NCBI RefSeq assembly: GCF_000002875.2
Contig: NC_009391.2
Span: forward strand, 62,001-126,000
DNA: 64,000 nt
Direction of reading: 5' to 3'
From: Leishmania infantum JPCM5
Taxonomy: Eukaryota > Euglenozoa > Kinetoplastea > Trypanosomatida > Trypanosomatidae
Part shown: piece after piece, positions 18,496 to 31,000 of the stretch
Layout: each line of letters starts with the position of its first letter
Position numbering within the stretch: position 1 is the stretch's first letter
Translations under genes and position numbers: made by a program
Notes under the pieces: generated by a model
Database searches by the model: none
The model's input: only the letters and a program-made list of their open reading frames with translations
Told to the model about the DNA's origin: nothing

Positions 18496-20370
18496 ATGTT
18501 CCGAATGAAGTCTCTGAAGCTTCTGGTGGTCATCGGTCTGTCGCTGGCCCTCTGCTCCACTTTTTCCCTGGCTGCCGAAAATGGTAAGAGGCTCTATCCC
18601 GCGTGCGGAGTCATAGAGCACACCACCTCGGCCAGCTCGCAGGTGACATCAACCCTGCACAGCTTCTCGGGCCGCACGCACAGCTTGACAATGACCTGCC
18701 TGGCGTACGAGGTTGTGTCTGTGAAAAACGATCACACAGACAAGGACTACTGCCTTGTTGAGCACCAGACCGAGTACATGTACGCCCTCACCATCCACGC
18801 CGTCTACACCACGGGCAACGGCGCTACCGTGGAGCGCAATTTCTCGATTCGCGACATGAGGGGCGGCTCCCTGACAGAGTTGAAAGTGGCAATGCCCACT
18901 CGCAGTCAATTCTCCGTCATGTTCACCAACCTAGCGACAGACACCCGATGCAACCTGCAAGTACGCGCACTCCTTTCGTACGAGATGGCGGACAAGGCTA
19001 GGGTGGGGAACAACACACCGACTGTGGTAGCAGTGTCACCACGCACAGTATACTCGAAGAGCGCCGATCGAAGCGTTCTTGTGCTCGACCACGGCGTTGG
19101 TCAGGTGCCACAGAGCACCGATATTGTCTCGCTTGTCGACTTCTCGCAGGGTACGTGCGCGCAGCCGGATGGCGACGTGCTCTACATGGACTACTTCACC
19201 GCGATACCCGACACAGTTCATGTCTACGGCAACCGGGCCCAGTTCAGCGTGCGCGCCATCACCTTCCGCGAGCCTAACACATACCGCGTGTGCTATCGCG
19301 CGCAAAACAGCCACGTGGCGACGCAGATAGGTGTCATCACCGTGTATGCCGGGAACCCGGCGTACTACGACGTCGTCGGTGGTGCCAACGAGAAGGGCGA
19401 GGTGCTGGTCGGCACTGAGACGACCATCAAGTTCTATGGCTACGGCCTTGACACCCGCAAGAACGGCGACGAAGCCAAGTTTGTGGAGTTCACGAAAGAG
19501 TGCGATACGGGCAGACCCGCCGGTGGCGTCCCTCTTGCCGACGACTTGGAGCCAGAAGACAACTACGGACCGAATACCACCTACTCCCTGTGGAAGTCGA
19601 CCATAACTGAGGGTGGCTCCTACAAGGTGTGCTACAAGCGCAAAGCAGCCAATGCGTGGACCGAGGTGCCGTTCATCGAGGACGTCGCCATCGCTGATAG
19701 GCCCGGGGAGTCCACCACCAAGGCGCCTGCTCCCACACCGACGCATCCCTCCACACACGAGGAGTGTCCCATGGCGACCGAAACGGTGGAGCGCCCGTGG
19801 TCCAAGTTTAAGAGTGCCAAGATCGTGCTCACGACGAAGAAGCTGCCCAGCGACTTCCTGAGCACGCTGAGCAGCCTCCTCTGTCTGAGGCGGTCCATGT
19901 TCACACTGGCGTACCTGAAGCACAACAGCGAGGGCAAACAAGTTGTCTTCCTGGTGCTGAACTGCGAGGAGAACGAGAACGCAGCGGTGCGCGAGTGCAG
20001 CTCGATCGAGCGCCTCAATTACTTTGTATCCTTGTCGAAGAAGCAACTCGAGGACCACGGGATCGAATCGGTGCAGGGTAGCACCCACATGCTGGCGTTC
20101 GACGAGGACGAGGGGAGCAGCGGCAATGTATTCGGGCTCATTTTACTCTGTGTGAGCATATTGGCAGCAGGCGGCATGGTAGTCTTCGCCGTGGGCCGCT
20201 ATATGGAGCGGCGCCACCACTTTGTTCAGTTCGGCCTGGACGACGACGACATTGACGACATGTACGACTTCAACGCCGCACCGAGGTCTGCCATGCGCAA
20301 CGAGTACGATGTGGCGCCTCAGGCAGAGCCGACATGCATCGTCAACTCTGTCATCGAGATTGAAGACTAG
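18496..20370 (+). CDS. Type I membrane protein with repeated beta-rich ectodomain modules, unknown function
   Basis: 624 aa from the ATG at 18496. A clear signal peptide (KLLVVIGLSLALCSTFSLA, about residues 8-26) is followed by a long Cys-containing ectodomain, a Thr/Pro stalk (TKAPAPTPTHPST, about 410-422), a second lumenal domain, one membrane span (about 545-568, GLILLCVSILAAGGMVVFAV) and an acidic cytoplasmic tail with a DDDDIDDMYDF cluster. Two successive ectodomain units end in near-identical strands, YRVCYRAQN and YKVCYKRKA, about 105 residues apart, which suggests duplicated Ig-like or IPT-like beta sandwiches. I do not recognise a named family. The topology fits a surface, flagellar-pocket or endosomal receptor, and the acidic tail could be a sorting signal. 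A longer reading from 18373 would put about 40 Pro/Arg-rich residues before the signal peptide and is unlikely. Confidence 0.8.
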   Translation: MFRMKSLKLLVVIGLSLALCSTFSLAAENGKRLYPACGVIEHTTSASSQVTSTLHSFSGRTHSLTMTCLAYEVVSVKNDHTDKDYCLVEHQTEYMYALTIHAVYTTGNGATVERNFSIRDMRGGSLTELKVAMPTRSQFSVMFTNLATDTRCNLQVRALLSYEMADKARVGNNTPTVVAVSPRTVYSKSADRSVLVLDHGVGQVPQSTDIVSLVDFSQGTCAQPDGDVLYMDYFTAIPDTVHVYGNRAQFSVRAITFREPNTYRVCYRAQNSHVATQIGVITVYAGNPAYYDVVGGANEKGEVLVGTETTIKFYGYGLDTRKNGDEAKFVEFTKECDTGRPAGGVPLADDLEPEDNYGPNTTYSLWKSTITEGGSYKVCYKRKAANAWTEVPFIEDVAIADRPGESTTKAPAPTPTHPSTHEECPMATETVERPWSKFKSAKIVLTTKKLPSDFLSTLSSLLCLRRSMFTLAYLKHNSEGKQVVFLVLNCEENENAAVRECSSIERLNYFVSLSKKQLEDHGIESVQGSTHMLAFDEDEGSSGNVFGLILLCVSILAAGGMVVFAVGRYMERRHHFVQFGLDDDDIDDMYDFNAAPRSAMRNEYDVAPQAEPTCIVNSVIEIED

Positions 20371-21102
20371 TGGGTGCACAGGGTCGAAGGGGGTAGCCTG
20401 GAGGCTCATCGCTCACACCTGTCCCCTCTGCGCGCCTCTCTCCTAAGCATCTCTTCGTTCTTTTCCTGGCTTAGGCACAGCGGCGTGGCGCACACGGAAG
20501 TGAACACAAAGTGCGTGTGTGTCCCCTTCAGCGCCGTTGCCGATATTATCACGGCTGCTTCCATCGCTCGCTTGCCCTCTCTCTATGTGCCACGCGGCGC
20601 TCGGTCAGCAGCTCCTCCACAGCTGACGCGGATTATGGGCGCACCTGGAGACTAGTGTGGGTCGTCTCCACCGCAACCGCTGCTGGTGTCAATACCCCGG
20701 TTGCACCTGGCACTCTCTCTTCCTCCCCGGTACCTCTCCTCCCTTTAGGTGTTGTTTCTGTGCTCTCCCACCCTTTGTGCTTGGAATGACCGCTTTTGCG
20801 GGGCCCTTCTTTGCTTCCCTTCCCCTCTCCTCCCTCCCTCCCGGACACACGCCCGCACTTCACAACGGCCGCATCCAGCGCAGGTGCTGTGGGCATAAGC
20901 CCACACACAACTGCCATAGATGAGAGGCAGTGAAGGCGCTATAGAGGGCGGCTTGCTCGTGTGGGCAGTACGGAGGGCGTGCTTCGATCATGTACGTACT
21001 TGAACATAATGGGCACTGTTGCTGTCGCTCCCTTGCCCATCTTCCGTATTTTTCTTGCTGCTGTCTCTAGTTCACGCCGCCCTCATGACGTGGGCACAAA
21101 CA

Positions 21103-21601
21103 CCTCCGCGCGTGGCATCTCCGGGTCCGGTGTGTCCAGCTCGGTCTGGGTGGACGCCGAGCAGCCCCCTCTCCCCGCCCCCATCCCGGCCGAATGCCGA
21201 GCCACTTCTGGCGGTGCGCGTGCCAAGCGCCTACGACGTGGGCGAGTGAGAGCGAGTCGTCGCTGCGGATGTCGGCGGGCGGGTCCTGGACGGCGTGGCG
21301 CCGGGGCGAGCGGCGGCAGTGAACGCGTTTGTGGTTCTCATTGGATAGGCAAAAAGTGTCCGCGCGACTCGAGCGTATGCCACACCCGGCCCTCGCACCG
21401 CCTGCTGGTGTGGGGCGCCTGAGAGCCACCCTACGGTGCGCGGGGTGGGTGGGCGGCGCTTGAGGGCACGGGCCCTCCTCGGGCGACCGGGTCGGCGCAC
21501 TGCTGCAACGCGTGTCTACCGGTGCTTCGCACCACGCGGATGCGGCCTGCGACAGGGTCGGGGGTGGAGCGGCGTTGGACCTCACGTTGTGCGGCAGAGA
21601 A
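21103..21601 (+). mobile_element. SIDER2-like dispersed repeat, copy 2 (499 bp)
   Basis: Same boundaries and length as copy 1. By eye it differs from copy 3 at a single site (ttggacctc here, ttggatctc in copy 3). Left flank atgacgtgggcacaaaca, right flank gtggacgcgg. It sits in the probable 3' UTR of the membrane-protein gene, in the sense direction. Confidence 0.7.
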
Positions 21602-21884
21602 GTGGACGCGGTCATAACAACAACAAAACGAGGCTGCTCTCTCTCTTTCTCTGCGTATGTTCCTCTCCGTGCAGTGCACAAAGGTCAACAGAGCGCATGC
21701 GCACAGAAGAAGCGCAATCGTGCTACAGTCCTTCACACTGCACCGCGATTGTGTGCCAGTCCTCATGTGTCGCCTCCGGTGGCGTGCATGTAGAGGGGGA
21801 CCGGGTTGACGCAACGAAGCATCTTTGAAGCTGAATGCACGTGCTCGTTCGTTGTTTGATGTGCTGCTATATTGGTCATCTTAT

Positions 21885-21923
21885 TACCACTGATCTTCTT
21901 TCACGCACCCTCTCCCCGCGCAG
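21885..21923 (+). promoter_or_regulatory. Polypyrimidine tract and probable spliced-leader acceptor for methionine synthase
   Basis: T/C-rich tract ending ccccgcgcag, with AG at 21922-21923. The first ATG is only 7 nt further at 21930, giving an unusually short leader if this AG is used. Confidence 0.5.
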
Positions 21924-21929
21924 CTGCAC

Positions 21930-24900
21930 ATGTCAGCCATGCATGGCGAACGAAGCCCCGTCTTCGAGGAACTGGAGGAGATCTTCCAGAAGCGCATCCT
22001 CGTGCTGGACGGTGGCATGGGCACTATGCTGCAGCGCTACAAGCTCGAGGAAAAGGACTTCCGCGGCGAGGAGTTCAAGAATGCCACGAAGGATCTCAAG
22101 GGCAACAACGACCTGCTCTGTCTCACGCAGCCGGCGAAGGTGCAGGATGTGCACTACAAGTATGCCATCGCCGGCGCCGACGTCATGGAGACGAACACGT
22201 TCAACTCGCAGGCGGTGAGTCAGTCCGACTACGAGACACAGCACCTTGTTCGTCGCATCAACCTCGCCGCTGCGAAAATCTGCCGCGACGCGGCGGAGCA
22301 AGCAAGCCGCGAGACGGGGCGGCGCATCTTCGTCGCCGGTGTTTTGGGCCCGCTGAACCGAACGGCTTCCATCTCGCCCTCCGTCGAGCGCCCCGACTAC
22401 CGCAACATCACATATGACGAAATTGTAGCCGCTTACACGGAGCAGGCGACGGCCCTGCTGGACGGAGGCGTAGATGTGCTGCTGATCGAGACCATCTTCG
22501 ACTCCCTCAACGCCAAGGCGGCCCTCTTCGCAGTGAACACACTCTTCGAGGACAAGGGCTACACACGCGTTCCGATCATGGTGAGCGGCACCATTACAGA
22601 CCTGTCCGGTCGCACTCTCAGCGGCCAGACAGTGGACGCCTTCTACTCGTCGATGCGGCACGGCAACATTATCTCGATCGGTCTCAACTGTGCCCTGGGC
22701 TGTCGCGAAATGCGCCCGTACGTCGAACGCCTTGCAGAGATCAGCGAGGCCTACGTGACGTGCCACCCCAACGCGGGGCTGCCGAACGCGATGGGTGAAT
22801 ACGACGAGCTGCCGGAGGACATGGCCCGTGACATCCGCGACTTTGCAGTGAACGGGTGGGTCAACCTCGTCGGCGGCTGCTGTGGTACAACCCCAGATCA
22901 CATCCGTGCCATTGCCACAGCCGTGAAGGGCATCCCGCCGCGTCTGAGGGGGCAGCCGAGTGAGACAATGGTCATCAGCGGGCTCGAGGCGCTGTACTTC
23001 ACCCACCACATCGGCTTCTGCAACATCGGAGAGCGATGCAACATCAGCGGCTCGCTAAAGTTTAAGCGCCTCGTCAAGGAGGGGAAGTGGGAGGAGTGCC
23101 TGGCGGTGGCCCGCCAGCAGGTCGAGGAGGGGGCCATGGTGTTGGACGTGAACATGGACGATGGCCTCATCGACGGCGTAACCGCCATGACGCGCTTCCT
23201 GAACATGATTGCCTCTGACCCGGAGGTAGCGCGAGTGCCGGTGATGATCGACTCGTCCAAGTTCCATGTCATCGAGGCGGGTTTGAAGTGCACCCAGGGA
23301 ACACCGATCGTCAACTCGATCTCGCTGAAGGTTGGTGAGGAGGAGTTCCTGCGCCAGGCTCGCCTAATCCGGCGCTACGGTGCCGCCGTGGTGGTGATGG
23401 CCTTTGATGAAAATGGTCAGGCGGCAGACTATGCCAGCAAGACCCGCATCTGTAAGCGTGCGTACGACATGCTGGTGGCGGACGGCTTCCCACCGGAGAA
23501 CATCGTCTTCGACCCGAACGTGCTGACGATCTGCACCGGCATGGAGGAACACAACAACTACGCCATAGACTTCATGAATGCGGCGGCGTGGATCAAGGCA
23601 AATCTGCCCCGCGCCAAGGTGAGCGGCGGAATTTCGAACCTCAGCTTTTCCTTCCGCGGTTTCGAGGCCATTCGCATGGCGATGCACTCCGCCTTCTTGA
23701 AGAAAATGATCGCTGATGGAAGTCTCGACATGGCGATCGTGAACGCGGGTGCTCTGCCGGTGTACACCGACATCGAGCCCGATCTGCTGCAGCTGGTCGA
23801 GGATGCCATCTACAACCGCACCCCCCACTCCTCGGAGCGCATTCTTGAGTACGCAGAGCGACTCAAGGCGGAGAAAGCGTCCGGCGGTGGCGCCGAGGAG
23901 GCGAAGGTGTCTAAGGTGGACGAATGGCGCAACGCCTCAGTGGAGGAGCGTCTCTCGCACGCCTTGATCAAGGGCATCGTCGAGTTCATCGAGGATGACG
24001 TTGAGGAGGCTCGAACTTGTGGCAAGTACGAGCGGCCGCTGCACATCATCGAGGGTCCACTGATGGATGGCATGGGGAAGGTTGGCGAGCTATTCGGTAG
24101 TGGCAAGATGTTCCTGCCCCAGGTCATCAAGTCGGCACGTGTCATGAAGAAGGCGGTGGCGGTGCTGGTGCCGTACATGGAGGCTGAGAAGGCGGCTCTT
24201 ATGGCGGATACGAACGGCGCGTCGACCTCGCGAGCGAAGCGGGTGCTCATGGCGACCGTAAAGGGCGACGTGCACGATATCGGCAAGAACATCGTTGGCG
24301 TCGTCCTGGGTTGCAACAGCTACGAGGTGATCGATCTCGGTGTGATGGTCTCGTGTGAAAAGATCTTGGCGGCTGCGAAGGAGCACGACGTACACGTCAT
24401 CGGGCTCTCCGGCCTCATCACGCCCTCACTGGACGAGATGGTGCACGTGGCGAAGGAGATGAAGAGGATGGGCTTCGGTATCCCGCTGATGGTGGGTGGG
24501 GCGACAACGTCGAAGCAGCACACGGCGGTTAAGATTCAGCCGCACTACAACAAGACGGTGCACGTGCTGGACGCCAGCAAGGCCGTGGTCACGGTATCTA
24601 ACATGCTCGGGAGCAGCGAGGAGGAGTTCTGGGAGGAGGTGCGCGAGACCTACCAAGAGATCGCGGAGGACTACCTGGCGAACCTGAAGGACCGTGTCTA
24701 CAAGCCCCTCGCCTTCTGCCGTGAGAACGCGCTGAAGATCGACTTCGTCGCCAACCCGCCGGCGCCGCGGCCGAGGAAGCTCGGCACCATCACCATCAGC
24801 GACTACTCGCTCGAGATGATCGCCACCCGTATCGACTGGAACCCGTTTTTCTCCGTCTGGCAGGTGCGCGGCACGTACCCCAACCGTGGCTTTCCGAAGC

Positions 24901-25688
24901 TCTTCAACTGCCCCACCGTCGGCGCGGAGGCGAAGCGGCTATTCGACGACGCGCAGGAGATGCTGAAGGACATCATTGCCACCCGTAGCTTCCGCGCCAA
25001 GGCTGTTGTCACGCTGATGCCCGTGAACAGTGTCGGCGACGATATCGAGGTGTACAAGGATGACACACGTAACGAGAAGATCGCCACCTTCTTTGGGCTG
25101 CGCCAGCAATCGGAGAAAGAGCGAGGCGAGCCGTACCTGTGCATCTCCGACTTCATTGCCCCGAAAGGGGTGGCGCCAGACTACCTCGGCAGTCTCGCTG
25201 TCGGCATCTTTGGAGCGGACAAGATGAGCGAGCAGTACGAGAAAGACAACGACAGCTACCGCTCTATCATGATCAAGGCTCTGGCAGACCGCTTCGCCGA
25301 GGCCTTCACGGAGGAGATGCACCGCATCATTCGCACAGACTTGTGGGGCTACGCGGAGAAGGAGACAGCCGAGACGGTCGACCTGATCCGGATGCAGTAC
25401 CAAGGTATTCGACCTGCCCCTGGGTACCCCTCGCAGCCGGACCACACGGAGATGGACACAATGTGGCGCATCGGCGAGGTGGAGGAGCGCACGGGGGTAA
25501 GGCTGTCTGAGTCGTACGCAATGATGCCGGCGGCATCTGTCAGCGCACTCGTCTTCGCGCATGCGCAGTCCAAGTACTTTGCAGTGGGCAAGATCCAGAA
25601 GGACCAAGTAAAGGACTACGCCGAGCGCAAGGGCTGGAATCTAGACCGGGCTGAGAGCCAGCTCAGCTCGTCCTTGGCCTACAACTGA
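21930..25688 (+). CDS. MTR: Cobalamin-dependent methionine synthase (5-methyltetrahydrofolate-homocysteine methyltransferase)
   Basis: 1252 aa, the full four-module MetH layout. Residues about 15-330 form the homocysteine barrel with the zinc ligands Cys254, Cys317 and Cys318 (GLNCALG and GGCCGTT). About 350-640 is the methyltetrahydrofolate (pterin) barrel. About 670-905 is the B12-binding cap and Rossmann module with DVHDIGKN, His782 being the lower cobalt ligand. About 920-1240 is the AdoMet reactivation domain with [12 protein letters not shown] near 1160. Nothing is missing, so the enzyme should make methionine from homocysteine using methylcobalamin and be reactivated by AdoMet. This implies that the organism imports or salvages cobalamin. 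Length matches human MTR (1265 aa) and E. coli MetH (1227 aa). A second ATG nine bases downstream would change only three residues. Confidence 0.97.
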   Translation: MSAMHGERSPVFEELEEIFQKRILVLDGGMGTMLQRYKLEEKDFRGEEFKNATKDLKGNNDLLCLTQPAKVQDVHYKYAIAGADVMETNTFNSQAVSQSDYETQHLVRRINLAAAKICRDAAEQASRETGRRIFVAGVLGPLNRTASISPSVERPDYRNITYDEIVAAYTEQATALLDGGVDVLLIETIFDSLNAKAALFAVNTLFEDKGYTRVPIMVSGTITDLSGRTLSGQTVDAFYSSMRHGNIISIGLNCALGCREMRPYVERLAEISEAYVTCHPNAGLPNAMGEYDELPEDMARDIRDFAVNGWVNLVGGCCGTTPDHIRAIATAVKGIPPRLRGQPSETMVISGLEALYFTHHIGFCNIGERCNISGSLKFKRLVKEGKWEECLAVARQQVEEGAMVLDVNMDDGLIDGVTAMTRFLNMIASDPEVARVPVMIDSSKFHVIEAGLKCTQGTPIVNSISLKVGEEEFLRQARLIRRYGAAVVVMAFDENGQAADYASKTRICKRAYDMLVADGFPPENIVFDPNVLTICTGMEEHNNYAIDFMNAAAWIKANLPRAKVSGGISNLSFSFRGFEAIRMAMHSAFLKKMIADGSLDMAIVNAGALPVYTDIEPDLLQLVEDAIYNRTPHSSERILEYAERLKAEKASGGGAEEAKVSKVDEWRNASVEERLSHALIKGIVEFIEDDVEEARTCGKYERPLHIIEGPLMDGMGKVGELFGSGKMFLPQVIKSARVMKKAVAVLVPYMEAEKAALMADTNGASTSRAKRVLMATVKGDVHDIGKNIVGVVLGCNSYEVIDLGVMVSCEKILAAAKEHDVHVIGLSGLITPSLDEMVHVAKEMKRMGFGIPLMVGGATTSKQHTAVKIQPHYNKTVHVLDASKAVVTVSNMLGSSEEEFWEEVRETYQEIAEDYLANLKDRVYKPLAFCRENALKIDFVANPPAPRPRKLGTITISDYSLEMIATRIDWNPFFSVWQVRGTYPNRGFPKLFNCPTVGAEAKRLFDDAQEMLKDIIATRSFRAKAVVTLMPVNSVGDDIEVYKDDTRNEKIATFFGLRQQSEKERGEPYLCISDFIAPKGVAPDYLGSLAVGIFGADKMSEQYEKDNDSYRSIMIKALADRFAEAFTEEMHRIIRTDLWGYAEKETAETVDLIRMQYQGIRPAPGYPSQPDHTEMDTMWRIGEVEERTGVRLSESYAMMPAASVSALVFAHAQSKYFAVGKIQKDQVKDYAERKGWNLDRAESQLSSSLAYN

Positions 25689-28098
25689 GCCGCGTGATCT
25701 TCGATAGAGTGTGATGACTGTGTGGTGCTGTTGCCGTGGGCGCGCCTGCGTGCCCCTCTGGAGGCGCCACCCCTTCGCGTTCTTCGTCACTATTTACTGA
25801 TTCCTTCCCTCGACGTTCTCCCCTCTCCCATGTCCGCCTCGCCTTTTCCATACCCGTCGCCTCAAACGCGCCGGCTGCTTCGCCTGTGCGTGCGTGCGCG
25901 CGCGCATGTTCGCCTCTCCGCTGCATGCTTCGCACTGAAGAATAAAAGTTAAAGCACTGAATGCACTACACATGGAGTGGAGAGGAGAGTAGTGGCAGCG
26001 TCGAGGCATGCGCTTCCGTGCACGTGCAGACATCACCATCACCGCTGTTTTGTTTCTTGGCGTGTAGCTGCGCCTCTCTCTCCGTACGGATGTGTCTGTG
26101 CTTCCTCCTTTGCGTGTATGTGTTGCTCTGGCGACGGCTGCAGTAGGCGAGACGCACGCAACCCGCTGGTGCAGCGCTCTGTGCGTGTGCGTGTGTGCAT
26201 GTTCTTGTTGCCGCCTCCTCTTCTCTTTGTTTCACCCACCTTTATAGAATCCCTTTGCAGCCACCTCCGCGTGCTTACCATCCACGCTCCTGCCCTCCCC
26301 TCTCTGCCCTTCGCCTCTTCTCCGTCTCCAAGCCGGAGGGAGGAAGGGCCACAGGGGCGTGGTAGCTGTGCGCAGCACGTGGAGAGGTGGTAGAGGCTAG
26401 TGAGAGATGGCTGTGGGGGGAGGGAGGGGATGAGCTGCCTGGGCGCGTCGCCTTTCTAAATGAAACGAATACGATCAACCTTACTCGGGATGCATCCTGT
26501 TTCCAACTCGGCTGCGCTGCACCAACACACTCGTACATGCAGGGGCAGCCCCTTTTGGGGTATGATACTGACTTGCACGTTGGGAATATCTGAAGCTGTT
26601 TGTGGCGGTGTCTGTGTACGTGCGTGCGGTTCCGTTTCTTTCGCTTGGATCTCCCCTCTCTCTTTCTGGCGTAGTTGGGTGCTTTCCTGCTTCTACGCGC
26701 ATGCCGTCGTGGTGGGCTGGCGAAACCCCCGCTGACCCGTACTTGGCCCATCTCATCTTCGTGTTTTCGCTCTTCCTTGCACTTATTGCTCCCATTTTTG
26801 GCATCTGTGTGGGTCTGTATCTGTTAAGGTCCTGCTGCGCGTTGGTTAGGGGGGTAACACCCTCCAACGCCACAGCAATGTATGGCAGCACGAGGACAAG
26901 AAGATGGGAGACAACTCTCCCTCCTCTCCTCGCACGCACACGCACACGAGCGGCACTTGTCTATGTCTATCTTTTCCTTCAACGCGGAAATCAACGAAGC
27001 CGCCAACAGGTCTTCTAACGTGGCAGCGAAACAGCGAAAATAAAACGAAGAAGGCAGGCGTCGTCACCCATGTCACTGATGACGCGCCACGTACCTGCGG
27101 GCGACTGTGGAGAGGAGCACTTGGTAAAGCGGAGGAGCGTATGCCGCCGCGCACGTGGACCTGTGCGAACCCTCCACCACATCCCTCAACCTCTCGCTGA
27201 AGCCACTTGTCCCACGCAAACGCGTGGCACTCTTTGTGGCAAAGCCGAGTTATGTTCTCGGAAAGCCCCCACCCCTTCTCCCTCTGCATGCCTTTTCGCA
27301 CTCCACGCCACACCTCTCTTCCGCTATCGCCCACAGCACAAGGCACGCTGCACGCGCGTGTTCAGGCGCACACAACTGTTTCTTCATATCACCCGCCGCT
27401 CTGCTCCGGGTGCCGGCACGCCGCTGCCCCCCTCTCGTCCGTCTTCTGCTCCTCTGGCGTGCGCTTTGCTCCTCTTCTCTCGTCAGTGCCCACCGCCGTC
27501 ACGGGCACGGCCACGCGCATGCACGCACTCTTTTCAGCATGGCCAACTCTTCATCCCTTCTATTCTGGTGCGCATACCACCTCGTCGTGTCACCGCCACG
27601 TGCGTGAGCTCCCGATTCTCTGGCTTGTCGCCGACCACCTCCTCGTCGTGCCTCTCCTCGCTATCGAACCGGGGGCCACCGGTGCTGATTTTGGCCGCAT
27701 GCAGCTCTACAAGCGCCCCTCCTTCTCCTCCAACATCTCTTGCTCATCTCTCTTCTGCTTTCCTCTTACCCCCTCCCCTCATCCACTCCCCACCCTCTGC
27801 GAGCGCGTGTGTATTGGGGAACTGGCATCGGCTGCCACCCTCACCAGTCATCACTTCGTCTCGTTCCTTCATTAGGCGACACACAGGTACGCCTACGTTC
27901 GCCTATACAAACCCCTCCCCACAGAGTGCACCAGCAGCTGGAGGGCGAACGCCGTGCACAACGTGTGTGCTTCCGTCATCGTCGCCGCCGCCACTGCCGC
28001 TTCCTCTTCCAGGCCTTTGTTATTCTCCCTTCCCATTCGGGTGTGCTCCCTGTGACAGCTGCTCGCGTGTGTCGGTATATATCGTCCTCTTCGGTAGT
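25689..28098. other. 2.4-kb intergenic region, pyrimidine-rich
   Basis: No gene seen. The second half (about 27150-28030) is almost uninterrupted C/T-rich sequence. That keeps a plus frame open from 27070 into the next gene, but the encoded stretch is low-complexity Ser/Pro/His/Leu and is not believable protein. Confidence 0.6.
27990..28012 (+). promoter_or_regulatory. Probable spliced-leader acceptor for the pitrilysin-like protease
   Basis: The tract ccgcttcctcttcc is followed by AG at 28011-28012. No ATG occurs between this AG and 28099, supporting that start codon. Confidence 0.4.
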
Positions 28099-31000
28099 AT
28101 GCTGCGCAGATCGGTACGATGTCTGTCGCTGCGCACGAGCAGGCGCGAAGACCTCGTCTTCAGAAGCATGCACGGCTTCACGCTGCTCAAGATCCGGCGC
28201 ATCGATGACCTGCACCTCGTGGCGTACGAAATGGAGCACGTCCGCACCGGCGCTCTCTACTACCACATCGACGTGGAGGACAATAACAATACCTTTTGCA
28301 TCGGCTTCCGAACACCGGCGGAGAACAACAAGGGCACCTCCCACGTGCTGGAGCACACAACACTATGCGGCAGCAAGAAGTATCCGGTGCGGGATCCGTT
28401 CTTCATGATGCTCAAGCGCTCCCTTAGCTCTTTTATGAACGCCATGACCGGGTCCGACTACACGCTGTACCCCTTCTCGACTACCAATCGCAAGGACTTC
28501 CAAAACCTTCTCGACGTCTACCTCGACGCCGTCCTCCACCCATTGCTGCGAGAGGAGGACTTCAAGCAGGAGGGTCACCGAGTGGAACTCGAGGACAAGT
28601 CGGGGGACAGCGAAGACGCCGCTGCGCAGCCGGCGAAGCGCACTCGCCGGCTTATCAACAACGGCGTCGTTTTCAACGAGATGCGCGGCGTTGTGTCGGA
28701 TCCCAGCAACCACTTTGTGCACTCGCTGATGCGCGCCATGCTGCCGCACACACACTACACCTACATATCCGGCGGCTACCCGCCCGACATTCTGGGTCTC
28801 AGCTACGACGAGCTCCTGTCCTTCCAGAGGCGCCACTACCACCCAAGCAACAGCATCACCTTCACATACGGCAACCTGCACCCTGAGTCTCACATGGAAG
28901 CGTTAGACTCGTACTTCGCGGACTTCGAGCGCGCGGCGCCGGTCATAGTGCCGACACTGGCGGACGAGCACCGTTTCACGGAGCCCCAGCTCGTGCACCT
29001 GGAGGGGCCGCTGGACGCCATGGGCAACCCGCGGCGGCAGAAGCGAGTTGCCGTTTCCTACGCGGTACCAAAGGAAAATAATAAGTTGGAGGATGTCGTG
29101 GCTCTCAGCGTGCTGGACAGCCTTCTCTCTAGCGGTCCCAGCTCCCCCATGTTCAAGAACCTGATCGAGTCACAGATTGGCAGCAAGTACGCCCCGATGC
29201 AAGGGTACGCCTTCTATCTGTCCTCCCCGATCATCACCTATGGTGTGGCTGGCATGGATGAGGACCGGGCAGACGCAGAGGCTGACGTGCTGCAGGCTGT
29301 GGAGTCTGCGCTCCGCACGGTGCAGAGGGACGGCTTCGACGAGCGACGCGTGCGCTCCGTTATCTTCCAGGAGGAGCTGCAGCACCGTCACCGATCTGCC
29401 GACTACGGGCTCAACACGTGCACAGGCCTGTGTGCGATGGGTCTGTGCCGGGCGCAGAACAACCCGCTGGACTTCATCAACTGGCTGCCACACCTCCGGC
29501 GGCTGGCGGACGACAATGCGGCCTCGCTGCTGCCGCGCATTGAGACGCACCTGCTGAGCAACCCCCACCGCGCCGTCGTGTCCGTGTCAGCCAAGAAGGA
29601 GTATCTGAACAGGCTGCAGGACCAACTGAAGGAAGCGGATGAGGCGGTGAACGCGTCGGCGACGGAGGCCGACAAAGACCGGGTGGAGAAGGAGACGAAG
29701 GAGGGGCTCCAACGCCTCCGCGCGCCGCAGCCGCACGACGTGCTGCCCACACTGCGCATCGAGGACATCCCCACCGAGTCGCTTGCGGAGCCCGTGCCGT
29801 GTCGCAGCTCTCTCTCGAGCGCCAACGGCCAGGTGTACACAATCACGCACCAAACGAATGGCCTCGTGTACGTGCATGGGCTCATCCCCTTCAACACTTC
29901 TCTTACCAGCGCCATGGAGCACGGGGAGCTGGGGCAGGTGCCGCAGAGCGTGATGCTGCTCGAGTCGCTGATCGGTCGCACCGGTGCCGGAAAGCTCTCC
30001 TACAAAGATCACTCCATTGCAGTGAAGCTGGCGTGCAGCGGGTTCGGCTTTGAGCCGCTGCTTAACGAGTCGTACTCGCACAAGAGCACCACCATCACCG
30101 GCACTAGCTACAGCTTCTACACCACCAAGGAAAAGCTGGAGGAGGCGCTGGACTTATTGAGCGTGACACTGCTGGAGCCGCGCTTCAGCGCCGACGACGC
30201 CGATGTCTACTCCCGTGCGCTGTCGAATCTCAAGATGGCATGCTCGTCGGTGATCCAGTCTCTGCAGGCAGAGGGCAACCGCTACGCCGTCATCCGCGCC
30301 GTGGGGGAGCTCACCCGGCGCGGCGAGCTGCGCGAACACTGGTGGGGGTTGTCCCAGTCCGCGCATGCGTCGGAGATGCTCGAGAAGCTTCAGGGAAGCC
30401 CGGAAGTGAGCCGGGAGACCGTGAGCGCGCTGCTGGCCAACTACGCTGTCTTTGCGCAGGAGATGGCGGCTGATATGTCGCGCAGTCTCGTTTGGGCGAC
30501 GTGCGAGGATGCACACCGCGAGGAGGTTGAGCGGATGCTAAAGGAGTTCCTCGACGCGTTCCCGCGGACGGACTCTGCCGCGCGCACGCACCTGTTCCTG
30601 CCACCACGCTCCACGGAGAAGGGGGTCCAGCAGATCATCAAGAAGCTGCCTATCGACACGTCCTTTGTGGGCCTGGCCATGCCGAACAAGTTGAAGTGGG
30701 AGAGTCCCGACCAGGCACGGGTGCGGGTGGGCTGCACCCTGCTCTGCAACGAGTACTTGCACCGCCGTGTGCGAGAGGAGGGTGGCGCGTACGGCTCCAA
30801 CTGCACCGCCACGCTCCACGGCGAGGTGGGCGGCGTCTCGATGTCAAGCTACCGCGACCCCAGCCCGGAGCTCACCGCCAAAGCCTTCCTCGAGGCTGGC
30901 GATTGGCTCAGCGACCGGAAGAACGTCACGGCGGAGCGCGTAAGCGAGGCGAAGCTGCGCCTCTTCTCCTCCATCGACTCCCCGTATGCGGCGGACTCGT

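Larger units (their letters stand above)
20371..21929. other. Intergenic region carrying a 499-bp repeat copy
   Basis: The 3' flank of the membrane-protein gene holds repeat copy 2 (21103-21601). The rest is T/C-rich; no other gene is seen. Confidence 0.6.

Noticed and set aside
27070..28098. In-frame extension of about 343 codons before the PreP-type protease
   Set aside because: The stretch is pyrimidine-tract translation rich in Ser, Pro, His and Leu. It precedes a good splice acceptor and would bury the mitochondrial presequence.
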